Origin: Gemmatimonadales bacterium
GTDB taxonomy: Bacteria; Gemmatimonadota; Gemmatimonadetes; Palauibacterales; Palauibacteraceae
Length of the DNA: 43,797 bases
Assembly (NCBI GenBank): GCA_009840115.1
Contig: VXOJ01000056.1
Span: 1 to 43,797, forward strand
Direction of reading: 5' to 3'
In this document: positions 24,063-32,174 of the stretch, piece by piece
Position numbering within the stretch: position 1 is the stretch's first letter
Layout of the letters: each line of letters begins with the position of its first letter
Position numbers and translations under genes: made by a program
Notes under the pieces: model-generated
Told to the model about the DNA's origin: nothing
Database searches by the model: none
Seen by the model: only the letters and a program-made list of their open reading frames with translations

Positions 24063-24836
24063 CTACCCGTCGGTGTCGAGAAAGATCTCCACGCGACTCG
24101 CAGCCGCCGAATCCGTGCGCCGCAACTCACCGCCCTCGAGGCGGACGACCTCGGTCTCATCGATGACTACAGAACCGATCGCGGCGTTCCGCGGCAAGGT
24201 CACGCGGATCTCATCCGCCGCTCCCGCGACCTCGATGACGCCCGGCTCCACGTGGAAGCTCGCGTCACGGGCCGCCACCGTGGCTGTCTCCTCGTCGGAC
24301 AGTTCGACCGTCAACCGCGCGCCCTCGTGCCCGCCGACGACCATGATGCGCACGGCGCCGTCGCGGGGATCCACCGACACCCGGGAAGGTCCGGCGTCCC
24401 CGGCGACCCGGGGTTCGCCCGCGATCCAGACCGCAACCGCATCGATGCCGCCGTCGACCCAGCCTTTGACCGGCGATCCCGGCACCGCGTAGGCGCCGGC
24501 GGCGACGAGCAGCGTGATCCCCGCGGCCACCGCGACGGAGCGGCGGCTGAGCCTCGCCCAGCGTCGCGCCCTCGCGCTCTGGAGAGACGCCGGCGCCCTG
24601 CGCGCCGCCTCCCGCAGCGCGGCCGGCATCTCGCGCCGCGCTTCAGGCGCCGAAAGCAGGTCGAGCGCCGCCGTCGCACGCCGCAGCGCGAAGCGCATTT
24701 CGTCGAGGCGCGCCGCGCAATCCGGGCACGCCGCCACGCGCTCTTCGACGGATCGCCGTTCTGCTGTGGTCAGCTCACCGTCGAGCAGAGCGAGCAGCGC
24801 TCCGTCGTCGACATGTGGCTGTTCACGCGTAGACAT
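24063..24836 (-). CDS. Membrane-anchored anti-sigma factor
   Basis: A 257-residue protein. The N-terminus (HVDDGALLALLDGELTTAE...ACPDCAARL) is the zinc-finger anti-sigma domain, with CPDC present. The His that normally precedes it by three residues is not visible, so zinc binding may differ. One transmembrane helix lies at about 98-117 (SVAVAAGITLLVAAGAYAV). The outer part (about 120-255) is beta-rich and might sense an envelope signal. ATG preferred over an upstream TTG because GAGG sits 7 nt before it. The gene lies 68 nt after the sigma gene and 77 nt before the receptor gene, all on one strand. Confidence 0.82.
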   Translation of the reverse strand: MSTREQPHVDDGALLALLDGELTTAERRSVEERVAACPDCAARLDEMRFALRRATAALDLLSAPEARREMPAALREAARRAPASLQSARARRWARLSRRSVAVAAGITLLVAAGAYAVPGSPVKGWVDGGIDAVAVWIAGEPRVAGDAGPSRVSVDPRDGAVRIMVVGGHEGARLTVELSDEETATVAARDASFHVEPGVIEVAGAADEIRVTLPRNAAIGSVVIDETEVVRLEGGELRRTDSAAASRVEIFLDTDG

Positions 24837-24904
24837 ATTCAATCCTCACTATTTTCGACGCAGATTTCCAGTCGCATCCCGACCGGTCACCCATCGTCCC
24901 CCCC

Positions 24905-25486
24905 TCACCGGCCCCGACCGGTCTCGTCCTCCACGATCCGCGGATCCAGCGCCTCCGTGAACCGGCGCAGTGCCCGCGCAAGCAGCGTTCCCACCGACCC
25001 CGGCGCGACTTCGATCACCTCGGCGATCTCCGCGTACCGGAATCCTTCCTCTCTCATCAACAGCAACTGACGGTCGCGTTCGGGCATCTCCGCCAGCGCG
25101 GCGCGCACCGCCGCGACCCGTTCAGCCCGCAAGACCGGCTGGTCCGGCGACTCCACCGGATCGTGCGCGAGGTCCGTCTGCTCGTAGCGCTGCGACAGCA
25201 ACCGCCGCCGTCGCGCGCTCATGCGAGCGTCGTCCCGCACCAGGTTCGTCGCCACGGTAAACAGCCAGCGCCGCACCTCCTCATCCGGAAGAGCCTGGTC
25301 CAACAGCCGAACGAACGCCTCTTGCACGACGTCCGCCGCAAGGTCGGCGTCACCCACCATCCGGTCGACATACCGAAAGAGTGGCGTCCAGTGGCTCTTG
25401 TATGCCGCCTCGAAGTCCACGGTTCTCCCCTCCACACCGTTGCCGGTACGCGAAGAGCGCCGCGGGCTTGCACCCTTGCCATCCAT
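24905..25486 (-). CDS. ECF-type RNA polymerase sigma factor
   Basis: A 193-residue sigma-70 family protein with only regions 2 and 4. Region 2: DFEAAYKSHWTPLFRYVDRMVG and the -10 recognition helix DLAADVVQEAFVRLL...RRWLFTVATNLVRDDAR. Region 4: ALAEMPERDRQLLLMREEGFRYAEIAEVIEVAPGSVGTLLARALRRF, the -35-binding helix-turn-helix. ECF sigma factors are held inactive by the anti-sigma factor encoded next. The 25-residue lead before region 2 is poorly conserved, and a later start is possible. Likely targets are its own operon and the TonB receptor. Confidence 0.9.
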   Translation of the reverse strand: MDGKGASPRRSSRTGNGVEGRTVDFEAAYKSHWTPLFRYVDRMVGDADLAADVVQEAFVRLLDQALPDEEVRRWLFTVATNLVRDDARMSARRRRLLSQRYEQTDLAHDPVESPDQPVLRAERVAAVRAALAEMPERDRQLLLMREEGFRYAEIAEVIEVAPGSVGTLLARALRRFTEALDPRIVEDETGRGR

Positions 25487-25651
25487 AGGGTCAACGCCTG
25501 CGAACGCCCGATCGTGACGCGTCCGGCCCTGCCGTTTCTGCCAAACGTTTCGGCGGGAGCCCCGCCTCCGGTACGTTAGGCGCGCGGCGTCCCGAAGTCA
25601 CAGCCCGCCCGCCGCCGGGCCACGCACCCGACCCCGGCGCGCATGCGAGAA

Positions 25652-25667
25652 GTCGCGATTTTGCGAC
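25652..25667. promoter_or_regulatory. Inverted repeat upstream of acyl-CoA dehydrogenase
   Basis: GTCGC (25652-25656) and GCGAC (25663-25667) flank GATTTT, 30 nt before an ATG. It lies in the 211-nt divergent gap between the sigma gene and the acyl-CoA dehydrogenase gene. It could be an operator; the arms are short and no regulator is evident. I found no other clear promoter in 25487-25697. Confidence 0.3.
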
Positions 25668-25697
25668 GCCGGCCGCACGCGCCGAACCGAGGAGTGA

Positions 25698-26924
25698 ATG
25701 GAAGACCCGAGTTTCCAACTGGAAGACCATCACGAGATGATCCGCGAGATGGTGCGGGAGTTCGCCGAGGCGGAGATTGCGCCCGTCGCCGCCCGCTACG
25801 ATGAATCGGAGGATTTTCCGTGGGACACCGGTGCCCTCATGTCCGAACTGGGATTGTTCGGGATTCCCTTCGAGGAGGAGATCGGCGGCGCCGGCATGGA
25901 CCTCCTCGCCGCGGCGATCGCCGTCGAGGAACTCGCGCGCGTGGACGCGAGTCATTCGATCATGATCGGGGCGCACACGAGCCTGGCCGCGACCCCGATC
26001 GCGCGCTGGGGGACGGAGGCCCAGAAGGAACGTTTCCTCCGGCCCCTCGCGAGCGGCAGCGTGCTCGGCGGATTCGGGCTCACGGAGCCGGGGTCGGGTT
26101 CCGACGCGGGCGCGATGCGGACGACGGCCCGGAAGGCCGGGGACCGGTGGATCCTCAACGGCCGCAAGACGTGGATCACGCACGGCGGCGTGGGCGAGGT
26201 GTTCGTCGTGGGCGCCCTCACGTCGCCCGAGAAGGGCTCGCGCGGCATCACGGCGTTCGTCCTCACCAAGGAAACGTGCGACCTCGAAGACGCCGCGCGC
26301 GTCGGATTCGGCCACTCCGAGGAGCTCGAGCCGATGCCGGGCTTCAGCGCCGGGCAGAAGCTGCGCAAGCTGGGCTGGAACGCCTCCGACACGCGCGAAC
26401 TCACGCTGGAGGACGTCGAGGTTCCGGAGGAGAACGTGCTCGGCGAGGTGGACCGGGGGTTTCCCATCTTCCTCGACACCCTCGACGGCGGACGCGTCGG
26501 GATCGCCGCCCACGCGATCGGGATCGCGCAGGGGGCGCTGGACGAGACGGTTCGCTACACCGGCGAGCGGAAGCAGTTCAGCAGGAAGATCCACGACTTC
26601 CAGGGCGTCCGCTTCATGCTGGCCGAAGCGCAGACGCGCATTCACGCGGCGCGGCTCATGATGCACCACGCCGCGCGCCTCCGGATGGCGGGGGCGAGGC
26701 ACAAGAAGGAGGCCGCGATGGCCAAGCTCTTCGCCTCGGAGACGGCGATGGACGTGACGACGATGGCGGTGCAGTTGCACGGCGGCTACGGCTATTCGCG
26801 CGAGTATCCCGTCGAACGGATGATGCGCGACGCGAAGATCACGGAGATCGGCGAGGGGACGAGCGAGATCCTCAAGATCGTGATTTCAAGGGAGATGCTG
26901 CGCGAAGCGGGCTCCCTCGATTAG
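25698..26924 (+). CDS. Acyl-CoA dehydrogenase
   Basis: A 408-residue FAD enzyme that introduces a 2,3-double bond into acyl-CoA. Conserved blocks: LGLFGIPFEEEIGGAGMDLL, the flavin motif GFGLTEPGSGSDAGAM, DRWILNGRKTWITHGG, GGRVGIAAHAIGIAQGALDETVRYTGERKQF and VQLHGGYGYSREYPVERMMRDAKITEIGEGTSEILK. The Glu of GEGTSEI is the catalytic base expected for short- or branched-chain dehydrogenases. An insertion of about 15 residues (CDLEDAARVGFGHSEELEPMPGF) lies in the middle domain. GAGGAG precedes the ATG. It appears to be a single-gene unit ending in a hairpin at 26941. Confidence 0.92.
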   Translation: MEDPSFQLEDHHEMIREMVREFAEAEIAPVAARYDESEDFPWDTGALMSELGLFGIPFEEEIGGAGMDLLAAAIAVEELARVDASHSIMIGAHTSLAATPIARWGTEAQKERFLRPLASGSVLGGFGLTEPGSGSDAGAMRTTARKAGDRWILNGRKTWITHGGVGEVFVVGALTSPEKGSRGITAFVLTKETCDLEDAARVGFGHSEELEPMPGFSAGQKLRKLGWNASDTRELTLEDVEVPEENVLGEVDRGFPIFLDTLDGGRVGIAAHAIGIAQGALDETVRYTGERKQFSRKIHDFQGVRFMLAEAQTRIHAARLMMHHAARLRMAGARHKKEAAMAKLFASETAMDVTTMAVQLHGGYGYSREYPVERMMRDAKITEIGEGTSEILKIVISREMLREAGSLD

Positions 26925-26940
26925 TTTGGGGGGAGCGGTT

Positions 26941-26959
26941 CGGCCGTGCGTCACGGCCG
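26941..26959. terminator. Hairpin after acyl-CoA dehydrogenase
   Basis: CGGCCGTG (26941-26948) pairs perfectly with CACGGCCG (26952-26959) around a 3-nt loop, 16 nt after the stop. No T-run follows, so it is an imperfect intrinsic-terminator candidate. The rest of 26960-27099 contains nothing I can identify. Confidence 0.45.
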
Positions 26960-27099
26960 TCAGCGGAAACCGGGCAGTAACGAAGAGATACACGAACCCC
27001 CGGGCAGCGGCCGGCGGTTCGCAGCGAAGAATCGAGTCTTACAGGATGCCAGCCCTCTGGTAGCACAATCGGGCGCGGCGAACCCGTGCGCGTGCTGAC

Positions 27100-28638
27100 G
27101 TGCGCCGCGAGATCGTCGTAAACGCCACGACCCGCGAGAAACGGGTCGCGATCGTAGAAGACCGCAAGCTCGTCGAGCTGATGTACGAACGGCCCGACGA
27201 GCGCCGCATCGCCGGCGATATCTATCTCGGTGCGGTCGAAGCGATCGTGCCCGGACTTCAGGCCGCCTTCGTCGACATCGGGGCCGAGAAGTCCGCCTTC
27301 CTGCACGCCTCCGATCTACAGTCCGACGAAGATCCCGACGAAGACGGGAACGGGGGACGGGAACGAAACGGGGGGCGCCGGAGGGCGCGCAACGAGAACG
27401 CTCCCCGTATCGAGGAGACGATCCGCAAGGACCAGACGCTCCTCGTCCAGGTCGTGAAGGAGCCGATCGGCACGAAGGGGGCCCGCGTCACGACGCAGGT
27501 CTCCCTCCCGGGCCGCTTCCTCGTGTACATCCCGGACTCTTCCCATGTGGGCGTGAGCCGCAAGATCGGCGACCGGGAGACGCGCGCGCATCTGCGAAGC
27601 ATGGTGCGGGACATCCTCGGCGACGACGGCGGGGTCATCGTCCGGACCGTCGGCGAGGAGATGACGAGGGAGGCCTGCGAGCGGGAACTCAAGTCGCTGC
27701 GCAAGACGTGGCGGAAGGTGCGGCGGCGGCAGAACGGGATGAAGGCGCCGGCCCTCGTCTACCAGGACGCGCGGCTGACGTCCGGCATCATCCGCGACCT
27801 CTTCAGCGACCGGATCGACCAGCTCACGGTGGATTCGGCGGAGTTGTATCACGAGATCCGCTCCTACCTGGGACAGGTGGACCCGGACCTGCTCGAGCGG
27901 GTGAGCCGGTACGAGGGCACGGCGCCCATCTTCGACGAGTTCGGGATCGAGGAGGAGATCCGGCGCGCGTTCCGCCGCACCGTCCACCTGAAGTCCGGCG
28001 GCCACGTCGTGATCGAACAGACCGAGGCGCTCGTCTCGATCGACGTGAACACGGGGCGCTACACGGGCCGCCGCGACCCGGCGAAGACCATCCTCAAGAC
28101 GAACCTCGAGGCGGCGGGGGAGATCGCCCGCCAGCTCCGTCTGCGCGACGTGGGCGGGATCATCGTCATCGACTTCATCGACATGAACGAGGAGGAGTCG
28201 CGCAACAAGGTCGTGCAGCAGATGCGGACGCTGCTGGGCCACGACCGCGCGCGCTCGAAGGTATTCGGGCTCTCCGAACTCGGCCTGCTGCAACTCAGCC
28301 GGCAGCGCGTGAGCCCCAGCCTGCACCAGCGGATGATGGAACCGTGTCCGTACTGCGAGGGCGCGGGGAGAATTCTCGCCTCCGAGACGGTGGTGCGCCG
28401 GCTGGAGCGGGCGCTGGACCGGGTCGCCGCGGCCGGCCGGGAGAGCGGGATCACGATTCTCACGCACCCGGTGATCGCCCTCCACCTGCTGGAGCGCGAA
28501 CGCGAGTTCCTGGGCCGGATGAGGAACAGCGGCGGGATCGCGATCGATCTGCGCGACGACCCTCTGCTCGGTCTCGACGAGTTCCGGCTCCTCGCCCACC
28601 CGGCCGACGCCGACGTCACGAAGAAGTACATCTTTTGA
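27100..28638 (+). CDS. rng: Ribonuclease G/E family
   Basis: A 512-residue endoribonuclease of the RNase G type: it has the catalytic core but not the long C-terminal degradosome scaffold of RNase E. The S1 domain (GDIYLGAVEAIVPGLQAAFVDIGAEKSAFLH) is split by a charged insertion rich in Asp, Arg and Asn (about 74-104). The 5' sensor and RNase H-like parts follow, with the Mg2+ aspartates in SIDVNTGRYTG and IDFIDMNEEESR. The Zn-link CPYCEGAG joins the small domain. It processes rRNA and starts mRNA decay. GTG start; no clear ribosome-binding site. Its position before rplU-rpmA is a common order. Confidence 0.93.
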   Translation: MRREIVVNATTREKRVAIVEDRKLVELMYERPDERRIAGDIYLGAVEAIVPGLQAAFVDIGAEKSAFLHASDLQSDEDPDEDGNGGRERNGGRRRARNENAPRIEETIRKDQTLLVQVVKEPIGTKGARVTTQVSLPGRFLVYIPDSSHVGVSRKIGDRETRAHLRSMVRDILGDDGGVIVRTVGEEMTREACERELKSLRKTWRKVRRRQNGMKAPALVYQDARLTSGIIRDLFSDRIDQLTVDSAELYHEIRSYLGQVDPDLLERVSRYEGTAPIFDEFGIEEEIRRAFRRTVHLKSGGHVVIEQTEALVSIDVNTGRYTGRRDPAKTILKTNLEAAGEIARQLRLRDVGGIIVIDFIDMNEEESRNKVVQQMRTLLGHDRARSKVFGLSELGLLQLSRQRVSPSLHQRMMEPCPYCEGAGRILASETVVRRLERALDRVAAAGRESGITILTHPVIALHLLEREREFLGRMRNSGGIAIDLRDDPLLGLDEFRLLAHPADADVTKKYIF

Positions 28639-28706
28639 CACATCCGCCCGCCGCGGGTAATCTCAGCGGCTCGCAATTCGTGGAATTCCGGCGGTGATCT
28701 GACGAT

Positions 28707-29276
28707 ATGTACGCGATTTTCAAAGCCCAGGGAAAGCAGTTTCGCGCGGTGGAGGATGAGGTGCTCCGCATCCCCTCCCTCGCGGCCGAGCCCGGGGACA
28801 CGGTCAAGTTCGAAGACGTGCTGCTCGCCGAGCAGGACGGGGATGTCCACGTGGGAGCCCCGTGCGTGGCGGGCGCCTCGGTCGCGGCCGAGGTCGTGAG
28901 CCACGGGCGCGGCGACAAGATCATCGTCTACAAGATGAAGCGGCGGAAGGGCTACCGGCGGAAGCAGGGCCACCGCCAGGGCTACACGGAGATCCGGATC
29001 CTCGGCATCGATCTGCCCGGCGAGCCGCAGGAGGCGGTGGCGAAGCCGGCGGCCGCGGCCCCGAAGCCCAAGGCCGCTCCGAAGCCGAAGGCCGCCCCGA
29101 AAGCCGAAGCCGCACCCGAGGCCGCCGAGCCGGCGTCGGTGGACATCACGCCCGTCGCGCGGAAGCTGGCGGAGGAGCACGGACTCGACCTGGGCGCGAT
29201 CGAGGGGACGGGCAAGGACGGCCGCATCCTCAAGAGCGACGTGGACAAGGCCATTGCGGCGAAGGAAGGCGACTGA
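28707..29276 (+). CDS. rplU: Ribosomal protein L21 fused to an E3-binding-like C-terminal domain
   Basis: A 189-residue protein. Residues 1-103 are a complete L21 ([43 protein letters not shown]), about the full length of ordinary L21. A flexible Ala/Pro/Lys-rich linker follows (about 104-142). The last 45 residues read [20 protein letters not shown], then [19 protein letters not shown]. This is the pattern of the peripheral-subunit-binding (E3-binding) domain of 2-oxoacid dehydrogenase E2 chains, with its GTGxxGRI loop. It is one continuous frame, overlapping rpmA by 1 nt (TGATG). What the added domain does on the ribosome is unknown. Confidence 0.92.
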   Translation: MYAIFKAQGKQFRAVEDEVLRIPSLAAEPGDTVKFEDVLLAEQDGDVHVGAPCVAGASVAAEVVSHGRGDKIIVYKMKRRKGYRRKQGHRQGYTEIRILGIDLPGEPQEAVAKPAAAAPKPKAAPKPKAAPKAEAAPEAAEPASVDITPVARKLAEEHGLDLGAIEGTGKDGRILKSDVDKAIAAKEGD

Positions 29277-29533
29277 TGGCGCACAAGAAAGGTGTCGGCT
29301 CCAGCCGCAACGGACGCGATTCGAACCCGCAGTACCTCGGCGTCAAGAAGTACGGCGGCGAGTACGTGGTCGCGGGCAACATCCTCATCCGGCAGCGGGG
29401 GACGCCCTTCCACCCGGGTCGCAACGTCGGCCGGGGGAAGGACGACACGCTGTTCGCGCTCGCCGATGGGCAGGTCGAATTCCATCGCCGGCGAGGCCGC
29501 CGCTTCGTCAGCGTCGTAACGCCGGCGTCCTAG
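29276..29533 (+). CDS. rpmA: Ribosomal protein L27
   Basis: An 85-residue protein starting [20 protein letters not shown], followed by [42 protein letters not shown], diagnostic of L27. Its N-terminus reaches the peptidyl-transferase centre. It starts directly with MAHKKG, without the cleaved leader of Firmicutes L27. The ATG shares one base with the rplU stop (TGATG), so the two are translated together. Nothing like obgE follows; the next gene is on the other strand. Confidence 0.96.
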   Translation: MAHKKGVGSSRNGRDSNPQYLGVKKYGGEYVVAGNILIRQRGTPFHPGRNVGRGKDDTLFALADGQVEFHRRRGRRFVSVVTPAS

Positions 29534-29634
29534 CCTCGCGACGGTAGCCCGCCGCGCGCTCGCAGCCGCACCGCCACCGGCTGCCAGCCGCGCCGGGCAA
29601 TCGCCGCGCCGTCGGCGTCCCGTGAGGATCCCGC

Positions 29635-30414
29635 TCAGGAACCCCTGAACTCGGGCTTCCGCTTCTCCAGGAAGGCGCCCACGCCCTCCGCCATGTCGTC
29701 CGTCGAGAAGAGGAGCGAGAACCAGCTCCGCTCGAACTTCAGCCCCTCATCCAGCGGCATCCGCCGCGCGGCGAGGATGGACTCCTTGGCCGCCTGAAGC
29801 GCGACCGGGCTGCGGCTCGCGATGTTCGACGCGAGTTCCATCACGTGACCCTCGAGTTCCTCGGGGGCGACGGCCGCCTCCACGAGGCCGATCTGCTCGG
29901 CCTTCTCCCCCGGGATCAGCTCGCCGCTCATGACGAGCCGCATCGCCCAGCCCTCGCCGACCAGGCGGGGAAGGCGCTGCGTGCCGCCGGCGCCGGGGAT
30001 GAGTCCGAGGTTGATCTCCGGCTGGCCGATGCGGGCCGAGGTCGAGGCCACGCGCATGTCGCACGACATCGCCAGTTCGCAGCCGCCGCCGAGGCAGAAG
30101 CCGTTGATCATCGCGATGACGGGCTTGGGGAAGGATTCGATCGCGCTGTACATGTCGCCGCGCGTCATGCTGCGGTACTGCTCGACGGGACGCGCGTCCT
30201 TGAACTCCGAGATGTCGGCGCCCGCGATGAAGGAGCGGTCGCCCGCCCCCGTGATGATGACGACGCGGACCTCGTCGTCCGCCGCCAGGCGGTCGAGGGC
30301 GCCGAAGATGGCGCAGCGGACGGCGCCGTTCAGCGCGTTGAGCTTCTCCGGCCGGTTGACCGTGAGCTTGGCGATATGTCCGTCGAGCTTCTCGACGAGA
30401 AGAACGTCACTCAT
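29635..30414 (-). CDS. Enoyl-CoA hydratase
   Basis: A 259-residue crotonase with both catalytic glutamates: GGGCELAMSCD (first) and IGQPEINLGLIPGAGGTQRLPRLVG (second). NRPEKLNALN and FIAGADISEF complete the CoA and oxyanion site. This is the full hydratase pattern of beta-oxidation, unlike the one-Glu enzyme at 18651. It is the last gene of a minus-strand run (cupin, two amidohydrolases, hydratase), 43 nt after the second amidohydrolase, so it may be co-transcribed, although its own function fits general fatty-acid breakdown. Confidence 0.92.
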   Translation of the reverse strand: MSDVLLVEKLDGHIAKLTVNRPEKLNALNGAVRCAIFGALDRLAADDEVRVVIITGAGDRSFIAGADISEFKDARPVEQYRSMTRGDMYSAIESFPKPVIAMINGFCLGGGCELAMSCDMRVASTSARIGQPEINLGLIPGAGGTQRLPRLVGEGWAMRLVMSGELIPGEKAEQIGLVEAAVAPEELEGHVMELASNIASRSPVALQAAKESILAARRMPLDEGLKFERSWFSLLFSTDDMAEGVGAFLEKRKPEFRGS

Positions 30415-30457
30415 GACGACTCCAGGCTTTGGGTTGGCTGTCTCGGACGGCGCGCGG

Positions 30458-32164
30458 TCAGGCTTCGTGGGTGGTGCGGCCGCCGAGGACGGTGCGGACG
30501 ACTTCGATCTCCTTGATCGCGTACGGGTCGGCCGTGTGGGGATCGTCGCCCAGGATGACGTAGTCCGCCAGCTTCCCCTCGGTGATCGAGCCCTTGATGT
30601 GCTCCTCGAAGGAGGCGTGGGCTCCGTTGATCGTGCAGATGCGGAGCGCCTCCGGGACGGAGATCCTCTGGCTCGGACCCCACTCGCGTCCCTGCATGTC
30701 CGTGCGCGTGACCATGCTCTGGATCGCCATCAGCGCCTCGAACGGCCCCGGCGGGTAGTCGGACGCGCCCGCCACGGGGATGTCGTAGTCGAGGAATCGG
30801 CGGTGCGCGAACATCCACTCCATCTTCTCCGTCCCGTACTCGCCCCACTTGTTCCCGTGGAAGTGGATGTAGGTGTAGAAGGGGGTGGGGATGGCGCCGA
30901 TGTCCTTGATCCGCTGGAGGAGCGGATCGTCCACCAGCGAGCAGTGCTCGAGGCGGAAGCGGGGGTCGGCCTGCGGCATCTCGCGCTGGACCCGCTCGTA
31001 CGCGTTGAGGCACATGTCGATCGTCTTGTCGCCGTTCGCGTGGATCGCGATCTGGAAACCGGCGCCGACGGCGTCGTCCACCGCCCGGTGGATGTCCTCC
31101 TGGGTCATGGTGCTGATGCCGTAGTCGTCCGGGCGCCCGACGTACGGGGTGCGCATCGCCATCGTGCGCTCCGAGGCGGAGCCGTCCGCGCTGTACTTGA
31201 CCGCGCCGATGCGCAGGTTCTCGTCGCCGAAGCCGGTGCGAACCCCCGCCTGTTTGAGCGCCGAGAAGAGCAGGCTGCCGCCGGAGGGGAAGTAGTACAT
31301 GCGGAAGCGGAGGTCCCCCGCGTCGTAGGCGTCCTGCAGCGCGGTCAGGCCCTGGCTGTTCCCGCCCGTCTCGTGCACGGAGGTGATGCCGGCCGCGGAC
31401 ATCAGTTGGCCGATGAGGGCGACGCCGGCCTGGCGGTCGTCCCGCGTGCTCCCGCCGGGGACGAGGCGCTGCAGCGGGCGGCGCGCGAGCGAGGCGACCT
31501 TGCCCGTGAGTTCGCCGTCCTCGCGGTAGAAGTGTCCGCCCGTCGGGTCGGGCGTGTCGACGGTGATCCCGGCGAGTTCGAACGCCTTCGAGTTGTAGAC
31601 GCTCGTGTGTCCGCCCCGGTGCGTGACCTGGACGGGATGGTCGGGGACGGCCTCGTCGATGTCGCGCCGGTTGAGCGGGCGCCCCTCCTCGATCTTCGTG
31701 TCGTCGTAGAGGAAGCCGACGACCCACTCGCCGGGAGGCGTGTTCTGCGCGCGCTCGCGGAGGGCGGACTTCATTCCCTCGATCGTGCGGATGTTCATGT
31801 CCACCTGCGTGAGGTGGCGCATGCCCGCGGAGGAGGGATGGTTGTGTGCGTCGATGAAGCCGGGGACCACGGTGGCGCCGCCCGCGTCGATGCGCTCCGT
31901 GCCGGGTCCGATGAGGTTCGCGATGTCGTCGTTCGAGCCCGCGGCGAGGAAGTGCCCGTTCTTCACGGCGAGCGCCTCGGCCCGCGGGTTCGCGTCGTCC
32001 ACCGTGTAGACGGTCGCGTTGGTCACGACCTGGTCGGCGTGCGCGGAGCCGCCGGCGCCGGCCTGTCCGCCGCTCCCGCCCTGCGTCCCGCAGCCCGCCA
32101 GGGCCGCGCCCCCGGCCGCGAGCCCGGAAAGGGCCATGAACTCCCGGCGATTGACCTCGCTCAT
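30458..32164 (-). CDS. Tat-exported lipoprotein amidohydrolase (YtcJ-like), copy 2
   Basis: A 568-residue metal-dependent hydrolase. The N-terminus NRREFMALSGLAAGGAALAGCG combines a Tat motif with a lipobox cysteine, so it is probably a lipoprotein anchored outside the cytoplasmic membrane. The amidohydrolase-3/YtcJ pattern is clear: VVPGFIDAHNHP, VTHRGGHTSVYNSKAFELAGI, AIHANGDKTIDM, FRLEHCSLV and the late GASDYPPGPFEALMAI. YtcJ-type enzymes are largely uncharacterised and their substrates are unknown. It lies 10 nt after its close paralogue (32175-33893) and has AGGAG before its ATG. Confidence 0.88.
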   Translation of the reverse strand: MSEVNRREFMALSGLAAGGAALAGCGTQGGSGGQAGAGGSAHADQVVTNATVYTVDDANPRAEALAVKNGHFLAAGSNDDIANLIGPGTERIDAGGATVVPGFIDAHNHPSSAGMRHLTQVDMNIRTIEGMKSALRERAQNTPPGEWVVGFLYDDTKIEEGRPLNRRDIDEAVPDHPVQVTHRGGHTSVYNSKAFELAGITVDTPDPTGGHFYREDGELTGKVASLARRPLQRLVPGGSTRDDRQAGVALIGQLMSAAGITSVHETGGNSQGLTALQDAYDAGDLRFRMYYFPSGGSLLFSALKQAGVRTGFGDENLRIGAVKYSADGSASERTMAMRTPYVGRPDDYGISTMTQEDIHRAVDDAVGAGFQIAIHANGDKTIDMCLNAYERVQREMPQADPRFRLEHCSLVDDPLLQRIKDIGAIPTPFYTYIHFHGNKWGEYGTEKMEWMFAHRRFLDYDIPVAGASDYPPGPFEALMAIQSMVTRTDMQGREWGPSQRISVPEALRICTINGAHASFEEHIKGSITEGKLADYVILGDDPHTADPYAIKEIEVVRTVLGGRTTHEA

Positions 32165-32174
32165 CGTCGTCTCC

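Noticed and set aside
26925..27099. Possible tRNA or small RNA between acyl-CoA dehydrogenase and RNase G
   Set aside because: Only one hairpin was found; no cloverleaf, T-loop motif or promoter could be drawn by eye.
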